Assembly (NCBI GenBank): GCA_031267005.1
Contig: JAIRZX010000335.1
Location: 1-10,813, forward strand
Length of the DNA: 10,813 nucleotides
Source of the DNA: Deltaproteobacteria bacterium
GTDB lineage: Bacteria; Desulfobacterota; Desulfarculia; Adiutricales; Adiutricaceae
Direction of reading: 5' to 3'
Shown: one piece after another, positions 1-8,000 of the stretch
Position numbering within the stretch: position 1 is the first letter of the stretch
Layout of the letters: every line of letters starts with the position of its first letter
Made by a program: the position numbers and the translations under genes
Notes under the pieces: generated by a model
The model's input: the letters and a program-made list of their open reading frames with translations, nothing else
Databases searched by the model: none
What the model was told of the DNA's origin: nothing

Positions 1-345
1 GTTACCCTGGTGGCTCCGTTCTCAACAAGGAAGTTGCCACTTGAACTTGACAGTTCTGAAAGGCCCGTCGGTTTATTGCGGCGGCGACATTATATAGGGA
101 TTTACGAAGCTACTTCTCAAAACATAAGTGATGAGACGAATGGCTCGCCGCCCACCCGAACCTCTCGTTCCACTTCATCCAGACCTGCGCAAGCAGGCAC
201 AACCTGGCCGAGGTTGTGCTTCGGCAAGCTCCAGCGTTATGTTCTGAAGGACGGGAGTTTCACCGGCCTCGACAAGCTGTCGGAGGCTATAGTCGGTTTC
301 TAGAAGGAGCATAACGACAAAGGGCAGGAATACTAAAGTCGCAAG
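1..345 (+). pseudogene. Degenerate IS630-family transposase fragment (DDE domain, C-terminal half)
   Basis: Pieces of an IS630-type (DDE_3) transposase can be read in order on the plus strand, but only by changing frame. From position 1 one frame gives TLVAPFSTRK and, after a gap, VGLLRRRHY, resembling the family's TLFAAL..TGKV and IGxxxRRHRxxEF segments. From 135 another frame gives DEWLAAHPNLSFHFIQTCAS, resembling the conserved WLAxHP..HFTPTxASWLN block. From about 210 the first frame resumes with FGKLQRYVLKDGSFTG and LSEAIVGF, then a stop, then KEHN, matching the end of the domain. At least two frameshifts, an in-frame stop and an apparent deletion between RRRHY and the HK that should precede the WLAxHP block show that it is dead. 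The start lies outside the window and no terminal inverted repeats were found. The family call rests on remembered motifs. Confidence 0.65.
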
Positions 346-1010
346 AGGAATGTGAGGGGAACCCAGCTCTCGACCGACCTTTCGAACTTCATCGATTAGT
401 CGCGGGCTACCCAGTTGTTTTTCCTGCGGCACTCCCTGATGCACTCAGAGTTTCTTCAAAATTTTTATTAGCAATTACTTAATAGTGTGCGTTAGCATCA
501 AATGAACTTAAACATGGCGGGCGAGAAGGCTCAGTCAGTTCGACACGATTCAAACGGCCGTCACGATCGATAATGAATCCGGACTTCTCTCAACTGCGAT
601 GAAGACTGTGCTTGACGAGATCAACGGCAACTTTTCCTGCCAGGCAATAAAGGCCATATCCAGATATCCAAAGAAATGGGGATACCGCCTGCCCCATGTC
701 CGACTCCCCCCGCCGCCAGGACCAGGGACGCCCCCCTTCCATTTCTCTGTAGTCATCTAGATCTTTTTTGCTTATGCTTGGGATTCTCACTTTCACTTTA
801 GCTTCTAAGCCCTAGGCGTGAAGCTTGCTTCATAGGCTCTATAGGGGTCAACCAAGGCATGAAGCGTTCTTCACATGTTTTCGCAGACACCTTTTTTTTT
901 GGCTGACGCGGATATTTACGCGGGGGGTGGGAGGGCGGACGAGTTCCGTCGGGAACCCTTTAGCGCCAGCTGGAAGCCGGAACCCCGATTGACGGGGGCG
1001 AGACTGCGGG
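346..1010. other. Gene-poor stretch with lower GC (346 to about 870)
   Basis: No gene could be recognised on either strand. The first 500 bases are clearly richer in A and T than the rest of the window, for example 455-515. Small open frames occur, such as the plus-strand frame from 512 to about 760 that includes KTVLDEINGNFSCQAIKAIS. They lack a convincing start with a ribosome binding site and resemble no family I know. Together with the transposase remnant this looks like decayed mobile or foreign DNA. A T9 run lies at 892-900, and GC content rises sharply after it. Confidence 0.5.
815..875. repeat. Two copies of a short hairpin-forming repeat
   Basis: Two related 19-20 nt units lie 41 bp apart, at 815-833 and 856-875. 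Each begins GGCRTGAAGC and carries a self-complementary core: TGAAGC-TT-GCTTCA in the first, TGAAG-CGTT-CTTCA in the second. A T9 run follows 16 nt after the second copy. They may be a small REP-like pair or a weak terminator-like structure at the boundary of the lower-GC segment. No function can be assigned. Confidence 0.45.
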
Positions 1011-1055
1011 CTTGGCTTGGCCTGGCCTGGCTTGGCTTGGCCTGGCCTGGCCTGG
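1011..1055. repeat. Pentanucleotide tandem repeat, 9 units of CYTGG
   Basis: Nine consecutive 5-bp units are seen, each CTTGG or CCTGG, in the order T-T-C-C-T-T-C-C-C, so a 20-bp super-period is nested in the array. It ends 15 bp before the -35 box of the promoter at 1071. Copy-number change here would alter what lies upstream of the promoter but not the promoter's own spacing. Confidence 0.85.
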
Positions 1056-1070
1056 GCGTGGCGATTTCGC

Positions 1071-1100
1071 TTGACAATTCGCAGGGCTATCCAATATTAT
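1071..1100 (+). promoter_or_regulatory. Near-consensus sigma70-type promoter
   Basis: A perfect TTGACA (-35) at 1071-1076 is followed after 18 bp by TATTAT (-10, five of six matches) at 1095-1100. Read as ATATTA at 1094-1099 the spacer would be 17 bp. It lies in a short AT-rich island inside very GC-rich DNA and points toward the DUF2162 gene 446 nt downstream. It is the best promoter visible in the window and probably drives the cluster. No Fur box or other operator was recognised around it. Confidence 0.6.
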
Positions 1101-1545
1101 TCATAACTGTCAGACGAGCCGGCCCTTGAGCGAACCTCCAGGGCCCGGGGCCCCGGAGAGATCCTCCGGACGAAAGCCCGGGCGAGCGCTGGCGCCTCAC
1201 TCCTCCACACAAGCTAAAAAGGCACGGCCAAGCCGCACGGTGCCCCTACCTCACGGGGGCGGCCAGCGGGCAGGCGCGCGGGCGCGTCCGCCCGAGCGCG
1301 GGAACTCCTTGCCTTTCCCCTCAAAGCTAGCCTGATCCTTTCTCGCCCCCTCAGACGAAAGACAGAGCGCCGCAAGCGCAAGCGCCGCCGCGCGGGCTGA
1401 AAGCCCCCGGCAAGGCCGCGCGCGTCCGTTACGCGCCCCATCGCGGGGCCCTCGCGGCGCTATCGGCCCGCGCTCCTCCGCGCCGGCCATCGTCTGCCTT
1501 CCGCCTGGAGCGCCCGGGGCCTTGAAGGGCGTGGTGGAGGTCGAC
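1101..1545 (+). other. Long untranslated leader of the DUF2162 gene
   Basis: About 440 nt separate the promoter from the GTG start of the membrane protein. The stretch is very GC-rich with many short inverted repeats, for example GGGCCCGGGGCCCC near 1141. I looked for the cobalamin riboswitch (B12 box and conserved core) because of the downstream chelatase and did not find it. The small open frames here are compositionally biased (Arg/Pro/Ala) and are not supported as genes. A leader this long could hold an unrecognised regulatory RNA, but that is inference only. Confidence 0.4.
1536..1540 (+). promoter_or_regulatory. Ribosome binding site fixing a GTG start at 1546
   Basis: GGAGG at 1536-1540 sits 5 nt before the GTG at 1546. 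An upstream in-frame TTG at 1522 would place this GGAGG inside the coding region and add eight residues before the hydrophobic N-terminus. The GTG start is therefore preferred. Confidence 0.65.
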
Positions 1546-2412
1546 GTGGAACTCAAATCGCTCTGGCTCGGACTCCTGGTCTCCATGCTGGCCTTCAGCG
1601 TGAAGACCGGCCTGGGCTGGAGCTACCTGTGGCTCAGGTGCCCCCCCAAGGCGAGGCCGTGGGCCACCCTGGGGGTGGCCGCCCTCTACCTCGCGCTGTT
1701 CGGCGGGGTGCTGGCCCTGGTCACCCGCATCAACATAATCGGGCATTACGAGACCCTGGCCCCTCTGTGGCAGGGCGGAATAACCCTGCACTGGCTGGTG
1801 GCGGCCTTCCTCGCCCTTTGGGGGCTCGTGCTCCTCAGGCGCGGAGGGGAGATCTCCCCTGAGGACGCCGGAGGAGCGCACCGCCGCGCCGCTCCGGTCC
1901 CCGCCGCCGCTTCCGTCACGGACGGCCCCGCCGGACCCGGCGCCGGGGGGGAGGCGGGATGCTGCGGCCCCCCGCCGTCCTCCAAAGGCTGGCTGGCGCT
2001 GGTCGTGCCCTGCCCGGTGTGCCTGTCCGTCGTCCTCATGTCGCTCGCGGGGCTGGTACTGTACTTCCCCGAGAACGCCCTGGAGGCGACCGGGCTCCTG
2101 TACCTGGCCTTCCTGGCGGTGGCGGGGGGGGCCGGGCTCGCCATGATAGCGGGCAGGGGGGACGACTCCGAGCCCCTGGAGCACACCCTCGGGCTGGCCA
2201 TGATCCTCATAGCCTCGTACTTCATGCTGACCGCGCTCGTGATGCCCCAGTTCTCGAGCGTGGGCAGGGTCTACCGCATAGCCTCCTACGCCAAGGAGGA
2301 AGCTTTCGGCTGGGGACCCGGCGCGGCCGCGCTGGCGACTGCCCTGGCTGCGCTCCTGGCGCTCGGTTTCCTGTGCGGGCGGCGCGGCGCGAGGAGAGCC
2401 GCCGGGGCGTGA
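1546..2412 (+). CDS. DUF2162-family integral membrane protein (HmuV-like putative transporter)
   Basis: The 288-residue protein starts at a GTG chosen for its GGAGG ribosome binding site. Seven hydrophobic segments are visible, roughly at residues 4-24, 36-57, 80-103, 147-173, 181-203, 215-240 and 255-277. A hydrophilic Ala/Pro/Gly loop lies between helices 3 and 4, carrying adjacent cysteines C139-C140. Helix 4 contains a CPVC motif (C156, C159) like that remembered for this family. The N-terminal pattern ELKSLWLGLL..KTGLGWSY is typical of DUF2162. In Porphyromonas/Bacteroides the equivalent gene, hmuV, closes the haem-uptake operon. Its partners downstream here are a MotA/ExbB-type protein, DUF2149 and a CobN-like chelatase. 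A transport role for metal or tetrapyrrole is inferred from this context; no substrate is shown by the sequence. A G8 run at 2124-2131 inside the gene is prone to slippage. Confidence 0.85.
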   Translation: MELKSLWLGLLVSMLAFSVKTGLGWSYLWLRCPPKARPWATLGVAALYLALFGGVLALVTRINIIGHYETLAPLWQGGITLHWLVAAFLALWGLVLLRRGGEISPEDAGGAHRRAAPVPAAASVTDGPAGPGAGGEAGCCGPPPSSKGWLALVVPCPVCLSVVLMSLAGLVLYFPENALEATGLLYLAFLAVAGGAGLAMIAGRGDDSEPLEHTLGLAMILIASYFMLTALVMPQFSSVGRVYRIASYAKEEAFGWGPGAAALATALAALLALGFLCGRRGARRAAGA

Positions 2413-2920
2413 GCCCCGTCCGAGTGAAACCGCTTGCCGCGGGCAGCTACCCCCGTTGCGGGCGGGCCCCGGGAGGCCCTTGATCCTCCGGCGCCCCGGG
2501 GTTCCCGGCATCGCGCCCCCTTGCCACGCAACGCGATCCGCACGGTCACCCGAGCGGCCCGCGTCCGGGCCTTTCCCTTGAAGTCCTTTCAGGCCAGCGA
2601 GCGGGCCTGGCCCTCCGGGCCCGGCCCCCGAAGCCGCCCCGGCCTCCGGCGCCGCCGCCATGCGGGCCAAAGGCCGCGGCTTACTAACTCACTCCCCCTC
2701 CATTAGACGATCCGCAGAGCCTCCCTGCGGCCCGGAGAGCCTACCCCCGCCTCGACCGCGTCCCGCCCGGGAGCGGACCCCGGCGGCAGGGCGCCGGGAC
2801 CGGAACGGCGCGGGACCGGCAAAGGCGCGGCGCGCCTTAAGCCGTCCGCCCGATGCGCCCCCGTGGACGCGGGCGGGAAGCCCGCGTCCGGCCCTTCGGA
2901 TCAGACTGGCGTTAAGACCA
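2413..2920. other. GC-rich intergenic spacer without a gene
   Basis: 508 bases separate the DUF2162 gene from the MotA/ExbB-type gene, far more than usual inside an operon. The frame of the downstream gene stays open back to 2660, but the encoded stretch is Arg/Pro-rich and unlike the family N-terminus, so it is not taken as coding. CTCACTCCCCCTCC at 2689-2702 has a close relative, CACACTCCCCCTTCC, at 4989-5003 before the chelatase gene. No promoter, terminator or RNA was recognised. Confidence 0.5.
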
Positions 2921-3544
2921 ATGAACATCGGCGCCTTTATCCAGTCCCTCCTTTACCTGATATCTTCATCGCTCCTCTACCCGGCCATGTTAGTGCTCTT
3001 GGCCTCCTTCGTGGGGCTGGTGGTGGCCATGGGTGCCTTCCTGGCAGAGTGGGCCGAGAGGGCGAGGATCCGGCAGCCCGCCCCGGAGGACTGGCCGGGC
3101 ATCCTGAAGGGCCGCAGGAGGCTCAACCACTTCATGGGAGAGGCCCTGGGCGATCTCGAGGGGATCCTGGCCCGTAAGGGCGAGGGGGGCCCGACCTCCC
3201 CGGAGCTGTGGGCCGAGGTAGACAGGCTTTACACTTCCACAGGCAGGAAGCACAAGAGGAAACTCGACTTTTTGCGGGTGCTCGTGCGCATGGGCCCGTC
3301 CACCGGGCTGATAGCCACGCTCATCCCCATGAGCACCGGGCTCGCCGCCCTGAGCCAGGGTGACATGACCAGGCTTTCGGCTGATCTGGTGGTCGCCTTC
3401 ACGGCCACCATAGTGGGTCTCGCGGTAGGGGTGACGGCCTTCGTCCTCTACTCCGTGCGCTCCCGCTGGCTGGAGGGGGATTTGGAGACCTTGGAGCTCG
3501 TCATGACCAGCCGCGCCGAGTCGCGGCTGGGGCCGCAGGGGTGA
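2921..3544 (+). CDS. MotA/TolQ/ExbB-family proton channel protein (HmuT-like)
   Basis: The 207-residue protein is read from the ATG at 2921, which gives a short amphipathic lead followed by the first membrane helix, about residues 16-42. A charged cytoplasmic region follows (about 43-115). Then comes the family core: GPSTGLIATLIPM from residue 125, with the Gly-Pro, Gly and Pro-Met positions typical of MotA/TolQ/ExbB, and a last helix around 154-180 (VVAFTATIVGLAVGVTAFVL). Family members form a proton-conducting ring that energises a partner across the membrane. The partner here is probably the DUF2149 protein encoded 4 nt downstream. Only a weak purine-rich GTTAAGA precedes the start, so translation may be poor or the initiation signal unusual. 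The family is certain; a haem or tetrapyrrole role is inferred from the HmuT-like neighbourhood. Confidence 0.88.
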   Translation: MNIGAFIQSLLYLISSSLLYPAMLVLLASFVGLVVAMGAFLAEWAERARIRQPAPEDWPGILKGRRRLNHFMGEALGDLEGILARKGEGGPTSPELWAEVDRLYTSTGRKHKRKLDFLRVLVRMGPSTGLIATLIPMSTGLAALSQGDMTRLSADLVVAFTATIVGLAVGVTAFVLYSVRSRWLEGDLETLELVMTSRAESRLGPQG

Positions 3545-3548
3545 AGCC

Positions 3549-3893
3549 GTGAAAAGGAGGGGGCTAGGTTCCGGGCACGCCCTTCCGGAGGCGGACGACC
3601 CCATGCTCGCCGTCATCAACCTGATAGACATTTTCCTGGTCTTCATCGTGGCGGTGCTCATAAGCTTCCTCTCCGCCATGGGCCTCCAGGACCTCCTGGA
3701 CAAGGACAGCGAGGTGTCCGTGGTCAAGCGCTCGGCCGACGGCGAGATGACCCTCATCACCAAGAAGGCGAGCAAGATAGAGGCGGTGAAGATAACCAAG
3801 TCCGAAGCCGAGGGCAAGGGCGTGCGCCTCGGGGTGGCCTACCAGCTGGAGGACGGCACCATGGTCTACATGCCTGACGAGGGGGGGGGCTAG
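3549..3893 (+). CDS. DUF2149-family single-pass membrane protein (HmuU-like, possible ExbD analogue)
   Basis: This 114-residue protein starts with GTG 4 nt after the stop of the channel gene, so the two are almost certainly co-translated. A short basic N-terminus (KRRGLGSG) and the acidic turn EADDP lead into one transmembrane helix at residues 19-45. The remaining 70 residues, rich in charged residues, should lie outside the cytoplasm. This matches DUF2149 proteins, whose start typically reads RR..DDP followed by a helix with N-L-x-D. Asp27 sits near the beginning of the helix, where ExbD, TolR and MotB carry their essential aspartate. Topology, size and that Asp suggest an ExbD-like stator role beside the MotA/ExbB-type protein; this is inference. 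A G9 run (3881-3889) forms the last codons before the stop, so slippage would change only the C-terminus. Confidence 0.85.
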   Translation: MKRRGLGSGHALPEADDPMLAVINLIDIFLVFIVAVLISFLSAMGLQDLLDKDSEVSVVKRSADGEMTLITKKASKIEAVKITKSEAEGKGVRLGVAYQLEDGTMVYMPDEGGG

Positions 3894-4494
3894 CCCGCCC
3901 GGGCCGTCCGCCCGGCGCCGGAACCCCCGCCGCCGCCTTCCGGACGGAAGCGTCCACGCGCGAATCAACTGACCCCCCCGCCCCGCGAGGGCCCTGGGGC
4001 GCCGCGGCAGGCCTAAAGCCCGCCGGGCGGCGACCGACGAATCACTCCACCCGACCGGAACTGGACCGGAACGGCGGTGCCGACGCCCGCGCCTCGCGGG
4101 AGGGTCCCCGCGCCGTTTCGACGCGACCCTTGCGCCTTCCCTCGCACGGGCGCCTGAGGCCCGCCGGGCCCTAGGCACCATAAGGGCTTGGCGTCCCCCG
4201 CCCGCCGCCCCGAGCCGGAAGCCCGCAAGCCCCCGCCGCCGCGGGCTCGGCTTTGTGCCGGCGGCGGGACGTTAAGCCGTTTGTTCACGCCCGGGAGCCA
4301 GTTCGCTGGGACGGGAGTTGCCCCGCGCGGAGCCGATGCTTCCGGCGGCGCTTCCTGGAACCGCCTCCGCCCCCCCGGTTTAATCCCGGCGGAGAATCCC
4401 CTCCGGGAACGTCCCTGAAAAGCATGCCGGAAGCCGGCTTCCGCTCCCCCCTCGTCACATTCGCCAAACTCCTATCCGGCGGGCCTCCGTGTCG

Positions 4495-4560
4495 GGAAGC
4501 CGGAGCCGGAGCCGGAACAGTAACCGGAGCAGGAGCCGGAAGCAGGAACTCGGTAGCAGG
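4495..4560. repeat. Hexamer GCCGGA tandem repeat, degenerating
   Basis: Three perfect GCCGGA units occupy 4499-4516. They are followed by related, broken units (ACCGGAGCAGGAGCCGGAAG and similar) up to about 4560. This is the first of three adjacent repeat families between the DUF2149 and chelatase genes. Confidence 0.65.
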
Positions 4561-4641
4561 TAGCGGGAGAGAAATAGAGGGCGGGAAGCCGAAAGAACTG
4601 ACACAGAGGGCGCCTGAGAGCCGGAAAGCAAAATCTGCGGA

Positions 4642-4738
4642 GAGCTAAAGACCCGGGTAGTGAGAGATAATAAAGCCCCGGATAGTTTGTGAGCTAAAGA
4701 CCCCAAGAGGCAGAGAGCTGAAGTCCCCAAGAGGCGGA
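4642..4738. repeat. Degenerate 24-nt direct repeats
   Basis: Two adjacent 24-nt units, 4691-4714 and 4715-4738, are identical at 21 of 24 positions and share the core CCCCAAGAGGC. A further partial copy beginning GAGCTAAAGACCC starts at 4642. The array runs directly into the octamer repeat. Since 24 is three times 8, the two may have arisen by the same slippage process. Confidence 0.7.
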
Positions 4739-4740
4739 GA

Positions 4741-4868
4741 GCAAGAGAGCAAGAGAGCAAGAGAGCAAGAGAGCAAGAGAGCAAGAGAGCAAGAGAGCAA
4801 GAGAGCAAGAGAGCAAGAGAGATCAAGAGAGCAAGAGAGCAAGAGAGCAAGAGAGATCAAGAGAGCAA
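4741..4868. repeat. Octanucleotide GCAAGAGA tandem array
   Basis: Ten perfect GCAAGAGA units (4741-4820) are followed by one variant unit GATCAAGAGA (4821-4830), three more perfect units (4831-4854), a second GATCAAGAGA (4855-4864) and a final broken GCAA. The array is purine-only except for the single C, plus a T in the variants. It ends 178 bp before the chelatase start codon. Perfect octamers of this number are typical of hypermutable repeats. Because the array is noncoding, any effect would be on transcription or mRNA structure, not on reading frame. Confidence 0.92.
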
Positions 4869-5027
4869 ATATCAGGAAAGACGGCTCGGAGCCTTATCCT
4901 GTCCAGTCCCCCCCGCCAGGCCGACAGCCTTTCCGCGCGGGCAAGCCTGCCCCGGCGCGCTCCGCGGCGCCTGAGGCGCCCTGACCAACACACTCCCCCT
5001 TCCGGGCGCGCCCGCGCCCGTACCGAC

Positions 5028-5049
5028 TCACTCCGAGGTCACTCCGATG
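5028..5049 (+). promoter_or_regulatory. 11-bp direct repeat forming the ribosome binding site and start codon of the chelatase gene
   Basis: TCACTCCGAGG (5028-5038) is immediately followed by TCACTCCGATG (5039-5049), differing at one base. The first copy supplies a GAGG Shine-Dalgarno-like motif at 5035-5038 and the second supplies the ATG at 5047, with 8 nt between them. This supports the start at 5047 over the internal ATG at 5155, which has no such site. Confidence 0.6.
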
Positions 5050-8000
5050 TCCCACGCCCAAGCAGCAAAGAAGCCTTCCGGCCCGCCGGGCGGCCCTCCC
5101 CCGCAGGGAAAGCCCGAGCCCTCCGCCAGCGCCGCTTCCGCCCCCGCGTTCGCCATGGCCGCCGCGGCGGCCCTTTGTTGCGCCCTCTTCGCCGCGGCGC
5201 CCGCCCGGGCCGCCAAGGTCTCAGTCGTAATCACCGATTCGGACAGCTACCTGGTCCACCGGGCCGTGGACGGGGTGGAGTTCAACCCGGCGGTCGAGGT
5301 TAGGGTGCTGTGCCTGACCGAGCTGGAGGGAAACCCGGCCGACGCCTCTTTCGCCAAGGACTCCGAGGTCCTCATGGTGGACATCATGGAGGACCGCCTC
5401 TCGGCGTGGGTGCGCGAAAACGGGCTTTTGGGGGGCGGCAGGGCGGTATACGGCCTGAGGGGCTCCAAGGACGACGAGGCCCTCAAGCGGGAGGGCTTCC
5501 TGTTCGACCCGCAGGTGTCGGAATACTTCCGGCACCTGTCCCCGAAAAACGTGGGGAACATGGTGCGGAGGGCCATAAGCCTCAGGATCGACCCCGCCCA
5601 GGGCTACGAGCCCGTGGAGGAGCTCCCGGAGCTCGGCGTCTACCATCCGGAGGCGGGGAAGGTCTTCCCCGGCGCGGACGAGTACCTGGACTGGTACAGG
5701 GCTAAGCCGGGCTTCGACGCGTCCAGGCCGTGGCTGGGGCTCATGTACTTCGAGACCTACCTGATGGAGGGGCAGAAGGAGCCTTTGGACGAGCTGATAG
5801 CGCTCCTGGAGTCGGAGGGCTTCAACGTCCTCCCCGCCTTCGGGAGCGACTTGCCGCTCATAGAGGGCCTCCTGCTCGATTCCGGCCGCAAGAGCCGGGT
5901 GGACGCGGTGCTTAGCTTTTCCTTAAAGTTCTACATCTCCTTCAACGAGCAGGTGAGGGCCGCGGTGCGGGACTTGGACGTGCCGATCTTCAACGCCATA
6001 AAGCTCTACACCCAGACTACGGAGGAGTGGCGGGAAAGCCCGCAGGGCATAGCCGCCCTGGACGTCATCTGGAACCTCGACAACCCCGAGACCTCCGGGG
6101 TGGTGGAGCCCAACGTGCTCATGGGCAAGGTCGAGGAGCGCCTCCCCGGCGGGGCGCTGGCCTACCGCTACGAGCTGTTGCCCGACAACGCGAGGCACCT
6201 GGCCAGGCGCGTCCACAGGTTCATAGCGCTGAAGGAAAAGCCTGCCGCCGAAAAGAAGGTGGCCTTGGTCTACTGGAACAACACTCGCGGCAAGCAGAAC
6301 ATAGGGGCCGCGTACTTGAACGTCTTCAGGAGCATCTCCTCCATAGCCGAACGCCTGGCGGCCGAGGGCTACGCGATACCCCTGGAGCCGCCCCTGACCG
6401 AAGACGAGGTCAAGGGTCTGGTCCTGAGGGGCGGGCGCAACATAGGCGCCTGGGCGCCCGGCGAGCTGGACTCCCTCATAGAGGAGGGCGGCGCCACGCT
6501 CTGGCCGGCCTCGGAGTACATGGAGCACTTCAACAGGCTCCCGGCGGGCTTCCGGGACAAGGTCATAGAGCAGTGGGGCCCGCCGGGGGAGGCCTCCATC
6601 ATGGCCAGGGACGGGATGCTGGTTTTGCCCGTCATAATCAAGGGCAACCTGGCCGTCCTGCCCCAGGGGGCCAGGGGGGCCGAGGACGACCCCATGAAGC
6701 TCTACCACGACCCGCTCATCTACCCGCACCACCAGTACCTCGCGGTGTATTTGTGGCTGGAGCACGTCTGGGGCGCCGACGCGGTCATACACCTGGGCAC
6801 CCACGGCACCTTGGAGTGGATGCCCGGCAAGCAGGCCGGGCTGGACCTTTCCGACCCGCCCGAGGTGCTGATGGGCACCCTGCCCGACGTTTACCCCTAC
6901 ACGATGGACGACGTGGGGGAGGGCATCCAGGCCAAGCGGCGGGGCAGGGCGGTCATAGTGGACCACCTCGTGCCGCCCCTGGTTACGGCAGGGGGCTACG
7001 AGGAGTACGAGAGGCTAGCGGAGCTGGTCCGCGAGTACCAGGCGGCCGAGAGGGTGGGCTCCCAGACCGCGGAGGGCTACCTGCGCGAGCTGGCGCAGGT
7101 GGCCGACGGCCTGGCGCTAGCCAAGGACCTGGGCGTGGAGGGCTTTGCGACCCCGGAGGACGTCGAGGCGCTCTCGGTGTACCTGGAGTACCTAGCCAAG
7201 GCCGACGTCCCCTACGGGCTCCACACCTTCGGGATATCCCCTTCGGGCGACGCGGCCGAATCGCTCGTGGACGTCATGGCCAGGGAGAACCCGGGGCTCG
7301 ACCGCGCCGACGCTTCCAGGAAGCTCGCAGCCTCCGGCCCCGGCGAGCTCGACGCCGTGGTCAAGGCCCTGAGGGGCGGCTACGTCGAGGCGGGGGAAGG
7401 CAACGACCCCGCGCGGAACCCCGCGGCGCTCCCGACAGGGCGCAACTTCTTCGGGCTCTCGCCGGGCCGGCTGCCCACCCAGGAGGCGTGGCGGCTCGGG
7501 AAAATCGCCGCCGACGACATCGTCAAAACCTACATGGACGAGCACGGGAGCTACCCGGACAAGGTGGCCGTGGTCCTCTGGGCGGTGGAGGCGCTGAGGA
7601 ACGAAGGCTTGAACGAGTCCACGATACTGGCGCTTGTAGGCGTCGAGCCCACGTGGACGCCATCCGGCGTCGTTTCCGGCACGAGGCCGGTGCCCGGCCG
7701 CGAGCTGGGGAGGCCCAGGATCGACGTCACCGTAGACGCGTCGGGGCTCTACAGGGACCTTTTCCCGGACAAGGTGCTCTTCATCGACCGCGCCATACGC
7801 CAGGCGGCCATGCAGGACGACGTGGAGAACTTCATAGCCCGGGGCGACGAGAGCAACCGCCTGGCCTTGAAGGAGCGCGGCTTCTCCGACGAGGAGGCCG
7901 GGCGCTTCTCCCGGGCGAGGATATTCTCCGAGCGGCCCGGGGCCTACGGCAACCGCGTATCCGAGACGGTGTCCTCCTCCGGGCTCTGGGACGATCCGGA

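Larger units (their letters stand above)
3894..5046. other. 1.15-kb repeat-bearing intergenic region before the chelatase gene
   Basis: No gene was recognised. Open frames such as 4253-4648 are Arg/Pro/Ser-rich products of composition and have no family resemblance. The left part (3894 to about 4490) is very GC-rich. The right part carries three kinds of tandem repeat (4495-4560, 4642-4738, 4741-4868), annotated separately. GGCGCCTGAG occurs three times (near 4150, 4610 and 4967). No convincing promoter could be seen for the chelatase gene. The only AT-richer spots are around 4660-4690 and 4866-4878. Confidence 0.5.

Noticed and set aside
175..444. 89-residue minus-strand frame with a hydrophobic stretch
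   Set aside because: It overlaps the IS630 remnant, which reads on the plus strand; no independent support.
1101..1545. Cobalamin riboswitch before the cluster
   Set aside because: The conserved core and B12 box could not be found here or in the other spacers.
1429..2670. 413-residue open frame on the minus strand
   Set aside because: It overlaps the DUF2162 gene, is Gly/Arg/Pro-rich and lacks family resemblance; it is an antisense shadow caused by high GC.
2660..2920. In-frame N-terminal extension of the MotA/ExbB-type protein
   Set aside because: The 87 extra residues are Arg/Pro-rich and unlike the family, which begins near the first helix; ATG 2921 fits better.
4642..4868. CRISPR array
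   Set aside because: The units are contiguous tandem repeats of 8 and 24 nt with no unique spacers, and no cas genes are present.
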